Shown: positions 36,200 through 47,121, numbered from the stretch's first letter. The stretch: 64,000 bases of DNA from Silvanigrella paludirubra (GCF_009208775.1 NZ_WFLM01000004.1:186001-250000); one strand, 5' to 3'. Numbers and translations: made by a program. Notes: generated from the letters alone by a model not told the origin.

Positions 36200-37106
36200 G
36201 GTTTTTTCCTCCGGGCATTAGGGAATCTTCGCCAGCTAAATACCCTGGTGCAGCAGGATCTGAATCAAATTGAAATTTGTTATCATTCTCTTCACCTATA
36301 ATATCTTGAATATCATCAGCAATCCGAGAAAGAATTTTTTGGCTTTTAAATTCATCACGTAATTTGAGACGAACGGTTCTTTCTAATTCAGTTGGTTTTT
36401 GAGAAGCCACTTCAAATGCTAAAGGAATTGTTAATGAAGCTTTGTAAAGGTCTGCAATATCGTAGACAAATGAAAGCTGTTTTCCGACATGAATAAAACC
36501 CAAAGCAGGAGAATATCCTAAAGCAACAATTGCGGAATGACATACGCCATATAAGCAAGAGTTTGCTGCGCTTAATGCTCGATTAAAATCGTCTGAGTTT
36601 TTCCAGTCTTTTCTGTCGTAGGATCTCCCTTTCCAGCTTGCTCCATATTTTATTGAGGACTGATCATAAATGGAACGAACTCGAACTCCTTCCTTACCTC
36701 TGAGTTGTTCAATAGATAAATTTTCAGGTAGAGGATCGGTAAATCTTTTTCGATACATTTTTTTAGCAATATCAATTCTTGTTTCTTTGTTTGCAAATAA
36801 TAAAGCCTGTCTTATTATTGCGGCAGAAGATCTTGTTTCACCCATGCCACAAGCATAAAACCGAACACTTTCTTCTCCTGACCAAGCAATTAAACAACCT
36901 GCATCCGCAGTTGTTTTAACAGCAGCGTGAGATATTTTTGTACCAGGTCCTAAAAGTAACAAAGTGAGAGAGGCAACAGGTATTTGTACTTTTCCTGTTT
37001 CATCAAAAACAGAAATACTTTTGTCATCTTGTTCAATAATACCTTGTTCGATATATAAATAGCTTAAACTATCTCTTATTTTAGGTAGGATTCGGAGGTC
37101 TTTCAT
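36180..37106 (-). CDS. cas1: Cas1, type I-E integrase
   Basis: Catalyses integration of new spacers. The 308-residue sequence has the N-terminal beta domain (SYLYIEQGIIEQDDKSISVFD) and the helical catalytic domain. Metal ligands are the Glu in LRGKEGVRVRSIY, the His in GFIHVGKQLSFVYDIADLYK and the Asp of that same motif. It includes the I-E-specific LLGPGTKISHAA and GYSPALGFIHVG segments. Two bases separate it from cas6e; its end overlaps cas2. Confidence 0.97.
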   Translation of the reverse strand: MKDLRILPKIRDSLSYLYIEQGIIEQDDKSISVFDETGKVQIPVASLTLLLLGPGTKISHAAVKTTADAGCLIAWSGEESVRFYACGMGETRSSAAIIRQALLFANKETRIDIAKKMYRKRFTDPLPENLSIEQLRGKEGVRVRSIYDQSSIKYGASWKGRSYDRKDWKNSDDFNRALSAANSCLYGVCHSAIVALGYSPALGFIHVGKQLSFVYDIADLYKASLTIPLAFEVASQKPTELERTVRLKLRDEFKSQKILSRIADDIQDIIGEENDNKFQFDSDPAAPGYLAGEDSLMPGGKNHGGNHS

Positions 37107-37108
37107 AT

Positions 37109-37762
37109 TTATAATTTCTTAATAGAGAGAAGACCAAATCCAAATCCTTTTGCCGAACCTATCCCATTTTCAATTGTTTTTTTAAATTTTTCGGGATCAT
37201 GAACCATTAAAGTACCAGAAAATAGAATGGAATTGAAAACGGCAGAAATTTCTTTATTTTTAGAAATATTCATTTCTATAATATTTTCATTATAAAAATC
37301 ATAATTTAAGATTGAAAAACCATGCAGCGTTTCTTTGTTTTTTAACCAAGTTGAAATTTCGTTATTTTGTGTTTCAAATAGCTTTTCTTTAGATGGTATT
37401 CCAATAGGAATTCTTTTTTTATTTTTTGTCTTAGTTGGGTTTGCTCTTAGCTTAAAAAAGAATTTTTCACCTTTTATTGAGTTTAAATTTAAAGATTTAA
37501 ATAATATTTCATCTTTTAAAAATTTATTATAATTTAAATGACTTTTCATTCTTTCAATATTAGGCAAAAAATTAGTTTGTACTAAAACAAAAGGCATACG
37601 ATCTTTTAATTCTTCGAAGCGCCATAAAATGCGGTCGTTTGCAGTCATATTTGGTTGAAGATTTTCAACAAGTTGATGAATTTCATAATTTAGGTTTTTT
37701 TTGCCTAAAAATTTAAATCCATCCATATTGGGTTTAAATTCAATTTTAGTATAATAAATCAT
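37109..37762 (-). CDS. cas6e: Cas6e, crRNA-processing endoribonuclease
   Basis: Cuts the repeat hairpin to give mature crRNAs and stays bound to the 3' stem as a Cascade subunit. At 217 residues it fits the family. The N-terminal ferredoxin-like start MIYYTKIEFKP is typical, NYEIHQLV (about 25-32) supplies the catalytic Tyr and His seen in Thermus Cas6e, and GSAKGFGFGLLSI at the C-terminus is the Gly-rich loop. Its start directly abuts the stop of cas5e. Confidence 0.94.
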   Translation of the reverse strand: MIYYTKIEFKPNMDGFKFLGKKNLNYEIHQLVENLQPNMTANDRILWRFEELKDRMPFVLVQTNFLPNIERMKSHLNYNKFLKDEILFKSLNLNSIKGEKFFFKLRANPTKTKNKKRIPIGIPSKEKLFETQNNEISTWLKNKETLHGFSILNYDFYNENIIEMNISKNKEISAVFNSILFSGTLMVHDPEKFKKTIENGIGSAKGFGFGLLSIKKL

Positions 37763-38440
37763 TTATATTTCTCCTTTTACAGGAAAAATGGAGTCTTGAA
37801 TATTTGCAATATCGACCCAATCTTCATAATAAGATCGTTGGTTGAACTTCCTGTCGGCAAAAGAAAAGGGAATATCATATTCTATTTTTTTACATAAATT
37901 TTCCGTTTTTTCTGTATCAATCATTTCTTTATATAATTGATATTCTCCGTTTTGCGATAAAATATCTTCAAAACATCCTTCTTTTAAAGCGTTGCCATAA
38001 ATGAAAGGAGAAGCTGGCGGAAAAGATTTTCTCCCTAAATAAATATGCCAGCGTGGGTATTCAAGGGCATGCTTGATTTTTTCTAAGCATTCTTTTTCGC
38101 CTTCAAACAAAGCTAAAAAGTGCCAATCTGCTAAATAAATTCTTGTTGAAAGTTCTGTTTCTTTAATCCCACCACTCAATTTAGGAACATTAAGAATGGT
38201 GTGATAATCTTTTTCAACCGATTTTATTTGTTTATTTAATTGCAGAGAAGCAAAACGTAATTTATTTAATTCATTTAATGCGATTTCATCATCTCTTTCT
38301 ATACCGAGGGCACTTGCAATAATACCTGTTACTCCAGAACGGCTTGGATTTAATGAAGTACTGCGGAAGGACAGCTTGCTTTCTGTGCCCCACGATTGCA
38401 TAGCGCCTTGTAAATTAATACAAAGACTCCATTTTTTCAT
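37763..38440 (-). CDS. cas5e: Cas5e, Cascade subunit
   Basis: Binds the 5' handle of the crRNA in Cascade. The 225-residue protein has the I-E Cas5 start MKKWSLCINLQGAMQSWG, the PSRSGVTGIIASALGI motif and SFADRKFNQRSYYEDW. It overlaps the end of cas7e by four bases. Confidence 0.95.
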   Translation of the reverse strand: MKKWSLCINLQGAMQSWGTESKLSFRSTSLNPSRSGVTGIIASALGIERDDEIALNELNKLRFASLQLNKQIKSVEKDYHTILNVPKLSGGIKETELSTRIYLADWHFLALFEGEKECLEKIKHALEYPRWHIYLGRKSFPPASPFIYGNALKEGCFEDILSQNGEYQLYKEMIDTEKTENLCKKIEYDIPFSFADRKFNQRSYYEDWVDIANIQDSIFPVKGEI

Positions 38441-39612
38441 TTATGACTCCAAGCTGTATCTTTTAAAAATAAATTAATGCTATGATTTAAGTCTGAATTT
38501 GTTGTTGCAATACCTATTGATTTTAATTTATCTGAAATTTCAAGTTCTTTGTTAAGTTGATGAATGCAAAGAGCTTCTCTTTCTTTTTTCCAGTGATACA
38601 TTTCATTGTGTCTTTGTAAATAGTTTACTAAACTTTCTGCGGATTCTTCTATTAATGATTTTTTAGAATTTTTACCCATATGAATTGGTTTGATAAATGC
38701 ATTTACTAAACTTAAAGGTTGTTTTTTAGATGAACTTAATAATATAAATTCAGGTACTGTTGCGGGTGCTGTTGAATTATTTTTTCCACTCGGTACCGAA
38801 TAAATAAAGGATTTAAAAAAGGCTTCCATTGTTTGAATGGCAAGTTCTTTATTTTGATTTAAATTTTGCATTAATATTTCCCATGAAATACATGCGTAAC
38901 GATAAAAACATGGGCTTGCAAGTTGGGTTGAACCCATCATGCTCGCTCCCGCATCGGAGTTTTCTTCTTTGTTAGCAAGATCATCTAGAGCGGTAAAAAA
39001 ATCGTCTTCAATATAAATTTCATTTGTTGAAATTGCATGAGCAAATTGAACCGCAGCATCTACATTTAATTTTGGATCGGATGCAGCCATTCTACCAAAG
39101 AGGCTAATATCTGCAGATAAAGGAAGTTTTTTACGTTCCTTATTGAATTCATCAGCAGAAATTTTGGGATCGAACTGATGTTTCTTTAATATTTCTGCAG
39201 CTATTTTAATTTCATTTTTACTTGTAAAAAAAAGTGTTTTTAGTTTTTCTACACTCATTTCTTCATCGCTAGAAAGATCATTCCCTTTTTTCTTTGATTT
39301 TTTCTGTGCTTCAAGTTCGCCCATGCCAATGGATTTTAAAAACTCTCCCATATTTTTTGAAATTTTTTCATCTATATTTTGAATACCAGCTTGTTGAAAA
39401 ATTTCAGAAGCAATTTTTTTAGTACGAATACCTTGATCTTTATTTATTTCCGTAAAAAAATATTCGTTTTTTCTTACCGCATTTTTCCAGCATTGCGAGG
39501 AAACGCGTTGTCTTTTGTATCCACCAAAATCTATCGTTTTAATAGAGTTGGTGTCATCTCGATTTAAATTAACAGAGCAAAATGGTTGAAGAATACTAAT
39601 TTCAAAAAACAT
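38437..39612 (-). CDS. cas7e: Cas7e, Cascade backbone subunit
   Basis: Six copies form the crRNA-binding backbone of Cascade. The 391-residue sequence has the family start FFEISILQPFCSVNLNRDD, the KRQRVSSQCWKNAVR motif, and a GASMMGSTQLASPCFYRYA segment, with PSGKNNSTAP later. It lies 14 bases after cse2. Confidence 0.95.
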   Translation of the reverse strand: MFFEISILQPFCSVNLNRDDTNSIKTIDFGGYKRQRVSSQCWKNAVRKNEYFFTEINKDQGIRTKKIASEIFQQAGIQNIDEKISKNMGEFLKSIGMGELEAQKKSKKKGNDLSSDEEMSVEKLKTLFFTSKNEIKIAAEILKKHQFDPKISADEFNKERKKLPLSADISLFGRMAASDPKLNVDAAVQFAHAISTNEIYIEDDFFTALDDLANKEENSDAGASMMGSTQLASPCFYRYACISWEILMQNLNQNKELAIQTMEAFFKSFIYSVPSGKNNSTAPATVPEFILLSSSKKQPLSLVNAFIKPIHMGKNSKKSLIEESAESLVNYLQRHNEMYHWKKEREALCIHQLNKELEISDKLKSIGIATTNSDLNHSINLFLKDTAWSHK

Positions 39613-39626
39613 AAAATTCTCCTTAA

Positions 39627-40244
39627 TTAAATATGGTCACTATCTTTACGCAAATTTTTATAAAACTCGATTGCCCACTTATTTTGAACATTTCTATTAT
39701 TTTCCCAATTAAAAATATCATAATATAAATGAGGCCAATTGATATTTAAATTTATGGAAGAGCCTTGCAGGATTGATATCAATGAATAGAGACGCGTCGA
39801 TAACTGTGATTTTGGAGAGGCTAATATATCTAAAAACTTTTTTTCAATATTTTCGTATGACTTATTATCATTATTTGATAAAAAATGAGCCAATGAGCAT
39901 CCAAAATTTTTATAAGTTAAGGTGTCGGATTTCTCTTCTTTTGAATATCCAAGTTCTGCTTGCATGGGTGCAATAAGTCGAATAGTTTCATCTATATCAT
40001 TTTCTATGTAGGTCGGAAAATGCTTAGAGGATAAATAGGAAGAGACAGGATACTTTGAAAGAACATAATAAATTAAATATTCACGCTCTGGTTTTTTTCT
40101 TGCTGATTTTAATTTTGATACAAGCTCTTTAGATATTGAAGTATTTTTAAGCTCCCTTTCTTCGAGCAATTTGTGTATTGAGGATGAAACACCATAAAAA
40201 TAACTTTGAATTGAGTCTGACAGATCTCGTTTATTTTCCATCAT
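39627..40244 (-). CDS. cse2: Cse2 (Cas11e), Cascade small subunit
   Basis: The helical small subunit that lines the target-strand side of Cascade and stabilises the R-loop. It is 205 residues, helical, and Arg/Lys-rich, with the RPxRE-like KKPEREYLIYYVLSKYP and a RLYSLISILQGSS helix that matches the family. Identified also by position between cse1 and cas7e. It overlaps cse1 by 14 bases. Confidence 0.9.
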   Translation of the reverse strand: MMENKRDLSDSIQSYFYGVSSSIHKLLEERELKNTSISKELVSKLKSARKKPEREYLIYYVLSKYPVSSYLSSKHFPTYIENDIDETIRLIAPMQAELGYSKEEKSDTLTYKNFGCSLAHFLSNNDNKSYENIEKKFLDILASPKSQLSTRLYSLISILQGSSINLNINWPHLYYDIFNWENNRNVQNKWAIEFYKNLRKDSDHI

Positions 40245-41748
40245 ATTTTAACTCCTTATACAAATATCCCATCATTTTAAATTTAGCTTTTTTATCTGGA
40301 AAATTTTGAATAAATTTTTCAATCGCTTTTTCTTTTGCAAAATAAATTTGTTTAGAGAGATCTTTTTTTAACTCTAAATCATCTTCATTATCTGCTATTC
40401 TTTTTAGCGTTGCATTTTTAGTAAAATACAAACCAATGTGGTTCCAATAACTTTCCAAAGAGTTGGATTCATCAATTGAAGATTTATCGTCATTTAGAGA
40501 AAATTGAATTGCTTTTTTAAATAATATTTTTAAATAGATGGAATTGTTTTCAATGATTTTAAGACAATCTTTCAAAGTGATTAATTTTTCAGGTGAAAGA
40601 ATATTTAAAGGTAAAGAAAAATAGGAACGAATAGAACCTTCAATTTTTGCTTTATCCGTATATAAAGCAAGAATTTCTATATTAAAGTTTGTTCCTAAAA
40701 AGTTTTTAAAATCAGAAAAAAGAGGTGAAAATTTTTGAGCAATGGAGTCAATATCACGCCAAATTACTTTTTCTTTTTTAGCTTTGATATAAATATTTTC
40801 CTCTTCTTTTTTATCTTTCGAAGTAATTAATGCGGGATAAAATAGTTCAATTTCTTCAGATTTTTCTATACCTTGAGCCATTTTTACATATTGTGCATAG
40901 GGTTTATTTGTCTCATCGTCATATTGCCAATCAATTTTATACATTCTTTCATAACCAAACTTCTCAAAAGCTTCACAGCCAGAAAGACTCTTTAAACTTT
41001 GGAAAATAGAATCTCCATGATCAGAGCATTCCCAAATAGTAGGAATTTGATTTATTTCATTTGTTTTTGAATTATTAAATTTTAAATTGTATAAGTGATA
41101 TAAATAAATATTTTTAAATATAGTATCGGACAATGTTTCTTCTTTTATGAATGTAGAAATTGATCTTGCAGTTACTGTATCAGTAAAACTTGTTTTCTCA
41201 TTTTTAAAACCGCCTCCAGTTCCTCCATAATTTAGTAAATGACCTTGAAGTAATGCGAAAATAGTTTCATTAATTGATTTTTTAGGGGGAGGATTTTCAG
41301 ATGCTCTTGTAAAAAAACTACCATTGTTTCCTGACTCAATTTCAGGTATGAGCTTTGCAATTGGTGTAACGGAGTCTTTGTCTGTTAATTTTGCATAAAA
41401 TGGTCTTTGTGCAAAAAAGAATTTTGGCCCAGTAAGTTGAAAATGTTCCGCATAATTATCTAAATATACTGTGATATCTTTTCTTAATTTTAAACTATAT
41501 TCATTCGTATTTTTGATATTATCTAGCAATTCATAATCCGGATTTTTCCTAAAAAAAGCTTTTCCAATAAAATTAATAAAATGCTGGATAGATATTTTTT
41601 CAGGTATACTGTCTAAACAATAATCTTTATATAAATGACTTTGTAAAAATAACTCTTTTAAAGTTAAAAAAACTTTGTTGTCATTAAAATCTGTCACAGG
41701 GATCCATTTTATATGATCATAAATATTACTATTAAAATTAATATTCAT
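40231..41748 (-). CDS. cse1: Cse1 (Cas8e), Cascade large subunit
   Basis: Recognises the PAM and recruits Cas3. The 505-residue protein begins with the usual IPVTD segment and carries a GHLLNYGGTGGGFKNEKTSF loop and a four-helix C-terminal domain. The sequence is divergent, as large subunits are, so position between cas3 and cse2 supports the call. It starts one base after the stop of cas3. Confidence 0.92.
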   Translation of the reverse strand: MNINFNSNIYDHIKWIPVTDFNDNKVFLTLKELFLQSHLYKDYCLDSIPEKISIQHFINFIGKAFFRKNPDYELLDNIKNTNEYSLKLRKDITVYLDNYAEHFQLTGPKFFFAQRPFYAKLTDKDSVTPIAKLIPEIESGNNGSFFTRASENPPPKKSINETIFALLQGHLLNYGGTGGGFKNEKTSFTDTVTARSISTFIKEETLSDTIFKNIYLYHLYNLKFNNSKTNEINQIPTIWECSDHGDSIFQSLKSLSGCEAFEKFGYERMYKIDWQYDDETNKPYAQYVKMAQGIEKSEEIELFYPALITSKDKKEEENIYIKAKKEKVIWRDIDSIAQKFSPLFSDFKNFLGTNFNIEILALYTDKAKIEGSIRSYFSLPLNILSPEKLITLKDCLKIIENNSIYLKILFKKAIQFSLNDDKSSIDESNSLESYWNHIGLYFTKNATLKRIADNEDDLELKKDLSKQIYFAKEKAIEKFIQNFPDKKAKFKMMGYLYKELKYDGK

Positions 41749-41749
41749 T

Positions 41750-44725
41750 TTATTCCTCTTTTTTTAAGACTTGTAAACCATAATGTGCACAATAACGAAT
41801 TTCAATTTTATCATATTTAATAGAAGCGTATTGACCATTCCATTTGAAGTTTAGCGAATCATAATATTTAAGAAACTTTGAGTTTTGAAGATCTTTTTGG
41901 TTTTCTTTAAAAGAATTTATAATGTCATTATTTATTAAATAACCTGGAAAAGTAACTAGCATACCCACTATTTTTTTTAGATCAGAATGTTCGGTGCTCA
42001 ATAAATGAGGTAACAGTTCTAATTCGTTTTTATTGTTTAATAGGTATTTTTTATTTTCTAAATAAATAAAGATTAAAATTTGTTTGCTATTGTCAAATAA
42101 ACGGGTATTGGCATTTATTGAATAGGGTCTATTTCTTTCTTTATTTGTGTCTAAAAACCAATTTGATTTTAATAAGTTACTTATTTTATTATATTGTTTT
42201 GGAGAATAATGAAGCCCTGCTTCTGCTTTTTTGATATTATGAGAATTATTTCTTTCCATTTCAGATTCGAGCTTTGCAATTCTTTGAATCTCATTATATT
42301 CGCTGTTTTCATTATAAACATTTTGAATGAGGGCTTCTAAATCAAAAATATCATCAATAAGATTATTATTTTTAGATAAAAATTCTTTTAATACTTTATA
42401 TGTCTTTAATAAAAGCGACTCAAAGTATACTTTTTTTGTTCCCTTACAAAGATTGAAAGTAGGTAAATCATTTTCATCGCATTTTTCATGTATGACCCCA
42501 AAGTGCGTTGGTTTAAATTCCATATTCGTATTTAATTCCCAGCGACATCTTCTAAAATGTCTTCCCATTCTTTGAAGTAAAAGATCTACAGGGCATAAAA
42601 AGGAATACATAAAATCAAAGTCGATATCTAAACTCTGTTCAATCACTTGTGTAGCAATAATAATTTTGAATTTTGGCCTTAGATGTTCTTCGTTATTTAA
42701 AAATTTTTTAAATTCAGATTTGCCTAAATTATTTTTAATATCATTTTCTTTTTCTTGTCTTATTTCCATAGAAAAACGCGCATTAAAAAGAATTAAAAAC
42801 TCTTTATGAATGCCATGATTTTCAAATGCTTTATATACTTCTTGAGACGTTTTTACCGTATTGCAAACAATGCCAATGACTCGTGATTGGCCATCAAAAT
42901 TTGTAGTTTCGATATCATTTAAAATGCTTGAAACTAAATAGGAATAATCTTCAATTTCAATAAATTTAAGGGGGGTTTTTTTAGACTGAAGGTCTTTTGT
43001 TTCTGATATTTTTTCATGAAATGAATTTGGTTGTTGAAAAGCAACAGATGAAATTCTTGGAAAACCTTCCTTTGCTGTTTCTATATTGGTTTGCGCAAAG
43101 GCGCTTAAAAAATTTTCACGTTTATTTTTAGGTAAGGTAGCGGACATGAGTATCACTTGGCATCCATTGTGACCAAGCCATTCTAGTAATCTAGATATCA
43201 TTTCATCCATGTAAGCGTCATAAGCATGAATTTCGTCTAATATAATAGTTTTACCAGCGAGACCAAACAGTTTTACAAAGTAATGTTTTTCATTTAATAA
43301 AACAGAACGAAGAACTTGATCAATTGTCCCAACTCCAAACTCAGCTAGTAACCCTGTACGTGATGTTTCATGCCATGAGCTCGCTAATGTTCCTTTGTTT
43401 GTTCCATTAAATAAATAGCTTTGTATTTCTTCATCGTAGACCTCTTCAACATCATCATTTAAGGAAGACAAATAAGGTGATGCTTCTGAATTTATGAGGA
43501 GTTCAAGGTTCAGCTCATTCCATTTTTTATTTCCATGTAAAATTTGTAATTGAACCGTGGAACCTCTTTCTTGAAAAAAGGAATTTAAAACGTGATTCAC
43601 TCTTTCAAACATTTGATTGCTTGTTGCTTGGGTTGGTAATGCAAAATAGAGCCCTCTGCTTTTTTTTGCAAAAGGCGACATTAAAAAGGAAAGAGCAGCC
43701 TCCGTTTTTCCCATACCCATTGGAGCTTCTAAAATAGTCAAACTTGCGGAATCGTTTTGGGTAACAATACTTAAAACATCATTTTGAAAAGATCTTGGAA
43801 AAAATTTAAAGATATTTTTAAAATTTTGATCTACAAAATATTGAGAATTTTGATTTCCCCAAAAAATATTGCCCTCTAAAATTCTTTTTGCCTGTTGTCT
43901 TTTTTCTTGATAATAATTGATTAATTCTAAATTATTTTTAACAGAAAATTCGTACTTAAAAAACTTTTCATTTGAAGCAATCCAATCCGCGGCACAGGCT
44001 AATCCAGCAAATAAAACTTCGTAATGGGGACTCAATTCCATTTCTTGAAATGAAAATTGATTTATAAAATTTTCTATTTTGAGTTCATTTTCAAAAATAA
44101 TTTCCCATATAGATTCGATCAATACTTCTCTTAGCTCTTGCCAAGAGGAGTCGCCATTATAGCTATTTTGGATATAATAATATTCAATTTTATTAAAAAG
44201 TTCTTCAGGGCTTAACTTTTGATTTTTATCATGATGATGACCAACAGCAATTGCAAAATGAACTAAGAAAGAATTTTTATTTAAATTTTGATTTTTGCTA
44301 TAAAAATATTTTATCAACGAATCGGCGCTCACAAAGCCATGATTGATATTAAATTTTTCATGAAAGGCTCTATTTATTCCCTTCCAATATTTTTCATGTG
44401 ATTTCCATTGTTGCATGGGAGTCAGATGGCTATTCTTTAATCCTAGAGAGGATTGAAACCCTGGAGACATTTTTCCAAGGTCATGCATAGCTACAAAAAA
44501 TGAAAATATTTTATTTATGATGGAATCTGAATAAATTTCATTTAAAAAAGGAGCAATTATTTTTCTTAAAATAGGTTCTCTTTGGATAATTTCATTTGCA
44601 CATGCAGCGGAATCAAGTAAATGATAAATAATGGAATGAAATGTACTATGAATGCTGTTATTATTTACTTTGGCCCAGCCTAAAAATTTAAATCGTTCTA
44701 GTAAATGAATATCAAATTTATGCAT
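41750..44725 (-). CDS. cas3: Cas3, HD nuclease-helicase
   Basis: Degrades the DNA that Cascade marks. 991 residues with an N-terminal HD nuclease domain (HDLGKMSPGFQSS and GHHHDKN), then a superfamily 2 helicase: Walker A APMGMGKTEAAL, the DEIHAYD box, SATLPK, ATQVIEQSLDID and QRMGRHFRR. The accessory C-terminal domain follows. It is the promoter-proximal gene of the leftward cas operon. Length is slightly above the usual 850-950. Confidence 0.97.
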   Translation of the reverse strand: MHKFDIHLLERFKFLGWAKVNNNSIHSTFHSIIYHLLDSAACANEIIQREPILRKIIAPFLNEIYSDSIINKIFSFFVAMHDLGKMSPGFQSSLGLKNSHLTPMQQWKSHEKYWKGINRAFHEKFNINHGFVSADSLIKYFYSKNQNLNKNSFLVHFAIAVGHHHDKNQKLSPEELFNKIEYYYIQNSYNGDSSWQELREVLIESIWEIIFENELKIENFINQFSFQEMELSPHYEVLFAGLACAADWIASNEKFFKYEFSVKNNLELINYYQEKRQQAKRILEGNIFWGNQNSQYFVDQNFKNIFKFFPRSFQNDVLSIVTQNDSASLTILEAPMGMGKTEAALSFLMSPFAKKSRGLYFALPTQATSNQMFERVNHVLNSFFQERGSTVQLQILHGNKKWNELNLELLINSEASPYLSSLNDDVEEVYDEEIQSYLFNGTNKGTLASSWHETSRTGLLAEFGVGTIDQVLRSVLLNEKHYFVKLFGLAGKTIILDEIHAYDAYMDEMISRLLEWLGHNGCQVILMSATLPKNKRENFLSAFAQTNIETAKEGFPRISSVAFQQPNSFHEKISETKDLQSKKTPLKFIEIEDYSYLVSSILNDIETTNFDGQSRVIGIVCNTVKTSQEVYKAFENHGIHKEFLILFNARFSMEIRQEKENDIKNNLGKSEFKKFLNNEEHLRPKFKIIIATQVIEQSLDIDFDFMYSFLCPVDLLLQRMGRHFRRCRWELNTNMEFKPTHFGVIHEKCDENDLPTFNLCKGTKKVYFESLLLKTYKVLKEFLSKNNNLIDDIFDLEALIQNVYNENSEYNEIQRIAKLESEMERNNSHNIKKAEAGLHYSPKQYNKISNLLKSNWFLDTNKERNRPYSINANTRLFDNSKQILIFIYLENKKYLLNNKNELELLPHLLSTEHSDLKKIVGMLVTFPGYLINNDIINSFKENQKDLQNSKFLKYYDSLNFKWNGQYASIKYDKIEIRYCAHYGLQVLKKEE

Positions 44726-45248
44726 AATAATAAGCCTATTTAATAATAAAATTTACACTAAATTAAATATTTTATTTTTTTAAAATATGCAACCATTTGT
44801 AATGATTATTTTAATATGTAACAATGAAATACAATTTTTTTAGATATTTTCTATTTATATTCTAATTTTTTAGGAATATAAGGAAAATTATTTTTTTTAT
44901 AATATATCGGTGGTTTTATTCTCTATTAAGATTTTTGCAAAGTAATTTAAAAATATCATATTTTTATTTAATCTTGAATTAAAACCTTTGTTAACAATTA
45001 AATAAATTTTATTAGTTTATGATAGAATTAAAGTCTATTGAAAACTTGACTTTAAGTAACTATTTGATTACGAAATTATTTCACAAAATTTTCGTTTAAT
45101 TTAGTTAATTTGTAACTAAATTTTATTCTATTTATATTAGATATTTAAATTAAGATTATTTTCGATAATAAAAAAATGAATAATATAGTTTTAATCATAA
45201 AATTGCTTTTTATATAATTTAACAAAATTTTTTTATGAAAGGATACAT
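44726..45248. other. intergenic region between divergent cas3 and SGNH hydrolase genes
   Basis: About 520 very AT-rich bases with no gene. It must hold both divergent promoters. A TTGACT at 45048-45053 is the only box I can point to and is weak evidence. No repeat or CRISPR remnant is seen. Confidence 0.5.
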
Positions 45249-46940
45249 ATGCTTTATCATTTTTCTACTTTCTATAATTCCAAAAAAACCTTAAGGTCTT
45301 TTGTTTGTGCTTCTTTGGTATTGTATTCTACAAATGCGTTTGGCTATTCTGCAAATGCAAAAATAACTTTTCATAATAATACAAATAACTCAGCGCTTTT
45401 AGAATTAAAGCAGTTTCCTAATTTTGATGTTGGATGCAATGGCAATAAAAATCGAATGTCCTTAATTGTTATAAAAGCAAATACGTCTCAGGATGTCTGT
45501 GTTCGTTATTCAGACATTTATAAAAGTAACTTAGGTAAATTTAATTTAAAAATTTTAACGGGAATAGGCTTGTTTGCAAAACCAGAGCGAATTATAAATG
45601 GCAAAGAAATAAAATTAGATGCAAAATTTTTAGAAACAGCGCAAAAAAATTTATTTTTTAATGTAAAATATGCAATAGAAAATTCAGGAAACCCTTATGA
45701 GCTTTCCGTTCAGATCGATAATAAAGATATATATGTCTTAGGTGACAGTACATCGGATAGTGGAGCTCTATATGGAATACTAAATGATTTAAAAACACAG
45801 AGTTTTATTCAAAACTATTATCCATATTCTATTCCAGAAATAAATTTATCTCCTCTTTCCTCAGAAAAAACACTTGTAAGTTCTCAAAATTATATTGAAA
45901 TATTTACAAAATCAATTACTGGAAAAGAGTTAACTCCAGGTTGGAACTTGGATTTACTTGTTTTAAGATCAAAAAATAAAGGTTCAAATTACTCCATATC
46001 AGGTGCAAAAGCAATTAAAGGAACAAAATCATTATTTGCTCTCTATGGTTTTGAGGATTACGTTGAATATGGAATGGATCGATTTTCACTAACGGAACAG
46101 GTCAATAGCTTAAAAATGGATCATCCCAAAATTGGTATTGATGATATTGTTATTATTTCCGTTGGAGGAAATGATGTTTTGTCATCTATTTATTCTGAGA
46201 ATACGGATAATATTGATAAGGCAATAGAAAGTATCAATGCAAATTTAAATACCCTATATTTAAAAGGAGTGCGGAGTTTTATTGTTTCTAATGTTCCCGA
46301 TTTTAAGAAGACACCTTTATTTTATAACACATCTTATCAACATAAGAATCAAAATTACTCTATTATGTTTAACGAAAAACTTAAAGACAAAATATATGAA
46401 TTTAAGCAAAATAGACCAGATGTAATAATAAAAATATTTGATTTATATAAAGCAGTTAATGACAGTATAGATCGAACAATATCTAAAAAATATATCTCAA
46501 TTGTCAACAAAATAGTCAGTGAAAAAAATAAAGATAAGATAAGTAAATTGAGGGAAAATATTTCTGAAGATGAAATGAAAGATATCATATCTGAATTAAA
46601 AAAAGATATGGATGATGTTTTAGAAGAAAAAAAACATCTAAAGGAATATTATAGAGAAACAATTATTAAAAATTACTGCTTGGAAAATATTTTTACATTA
46701 GATAATTCTAAAATGAATAAATTTTTGTCTGAAAATATATTTCAAATTCCAAATGAAAATTTTCAATTAAATGATCTTTTAAATGTATCTTTAAAATCGG
46801 GAGATTTATTTAAATATAAAGAAGATTGTAATTCTAGTAATCAGGATAATTATTTTTATATTGATGCCTTGCATGGTGGCAAAGAGGCCAACAGTGAAGT
46901 TGCTAAGTTAATGGCAAGCGGATTTTATTTTATTGACTGA
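45249..46940 (+). CDS. secreted SGNH/GDSL-family esterase or lipase
   Basis: Serine hydrolase of the SGNH family, exported (signal peptide to about residue 32). Residues about 33-155 form a beta-rich N-terminal region of unknown role. GDSTSDSG (Ser167 nucleophile) is block I, VIISVGGNDVLSSI contains the Gly/Asn blocks, and DALHGGKEAN near the C-terminus supplies the Asp-x-x-His pair. A Lys/Glu coiled-coil insertion of about 80 residues sits between the last blocks. It resembles the autotransported or thermolabile-haemolysin-type lipases in layout, though no autotransporter barrel is present. AAGGA precedes the ATG. Confidence 0.85.
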   Translation: MLYHFSTFYNSKKTLRSFVCASLVLYSTNAFGYSANAKITFHNNTNNSALLELKQFPNFDVGCNGNKNRMSLIVIKANTSQDVCVRYSDIYKSNLGKFNLKILTGIGLFAKPERIINGKEIKLDAKFLETAQKNLFFNVKYAIENSGNPYELSVQIDNKDIYVLGDSTSDSGALYGILNDLKTQSFIQNYYPYSIPEINLSPLSSEKTLVSSQNYIEIFTKSITGKELTPGWNLDLLVLRSKNKGSNYSISGAKAIKGTKSLFALYGFEDYVEYGMDRFSLTEQVNSLKMDHPKIGIDDIVIISVGGNDVLSSIYSENTDNIDKAIESINANLNTLYLKGVRSFIVSNVPDFKKTPLFYNTSYQHKNQNYSIMFNEKLKDKIYEFKQNRPDVIIKIFDLYKAVNDSIDRTISKKYISIVNKIVSEKNKDKISKLRENISEDEMKDIISELKKDMDDVLEEKKHLKEYYRETIIKNYCLENIFTLDNSKMNKFLSENIFQIPNENFQLNDLLNVSLKSGDLFKYKEDCNSSNQDNYFYIDALHGGKEANSEVAKLMASGFYFID

Positions 46941-47121
46941 AATTGTTTAAAGAAAATGAATTGCTTTCCTTATTGTTTAAAAATAATACCTAATCTTAAA
47001 ATTTGCGCTGTATGGTTATGAGTGAATTAAATTTTAAATAATATAAAATTTAATTGTTTTCTTATTAAGTATGATTTATAAAAAAAAATCTGTGGTGTTC
47101 ATTTTAGAGTAAGGTCAATCC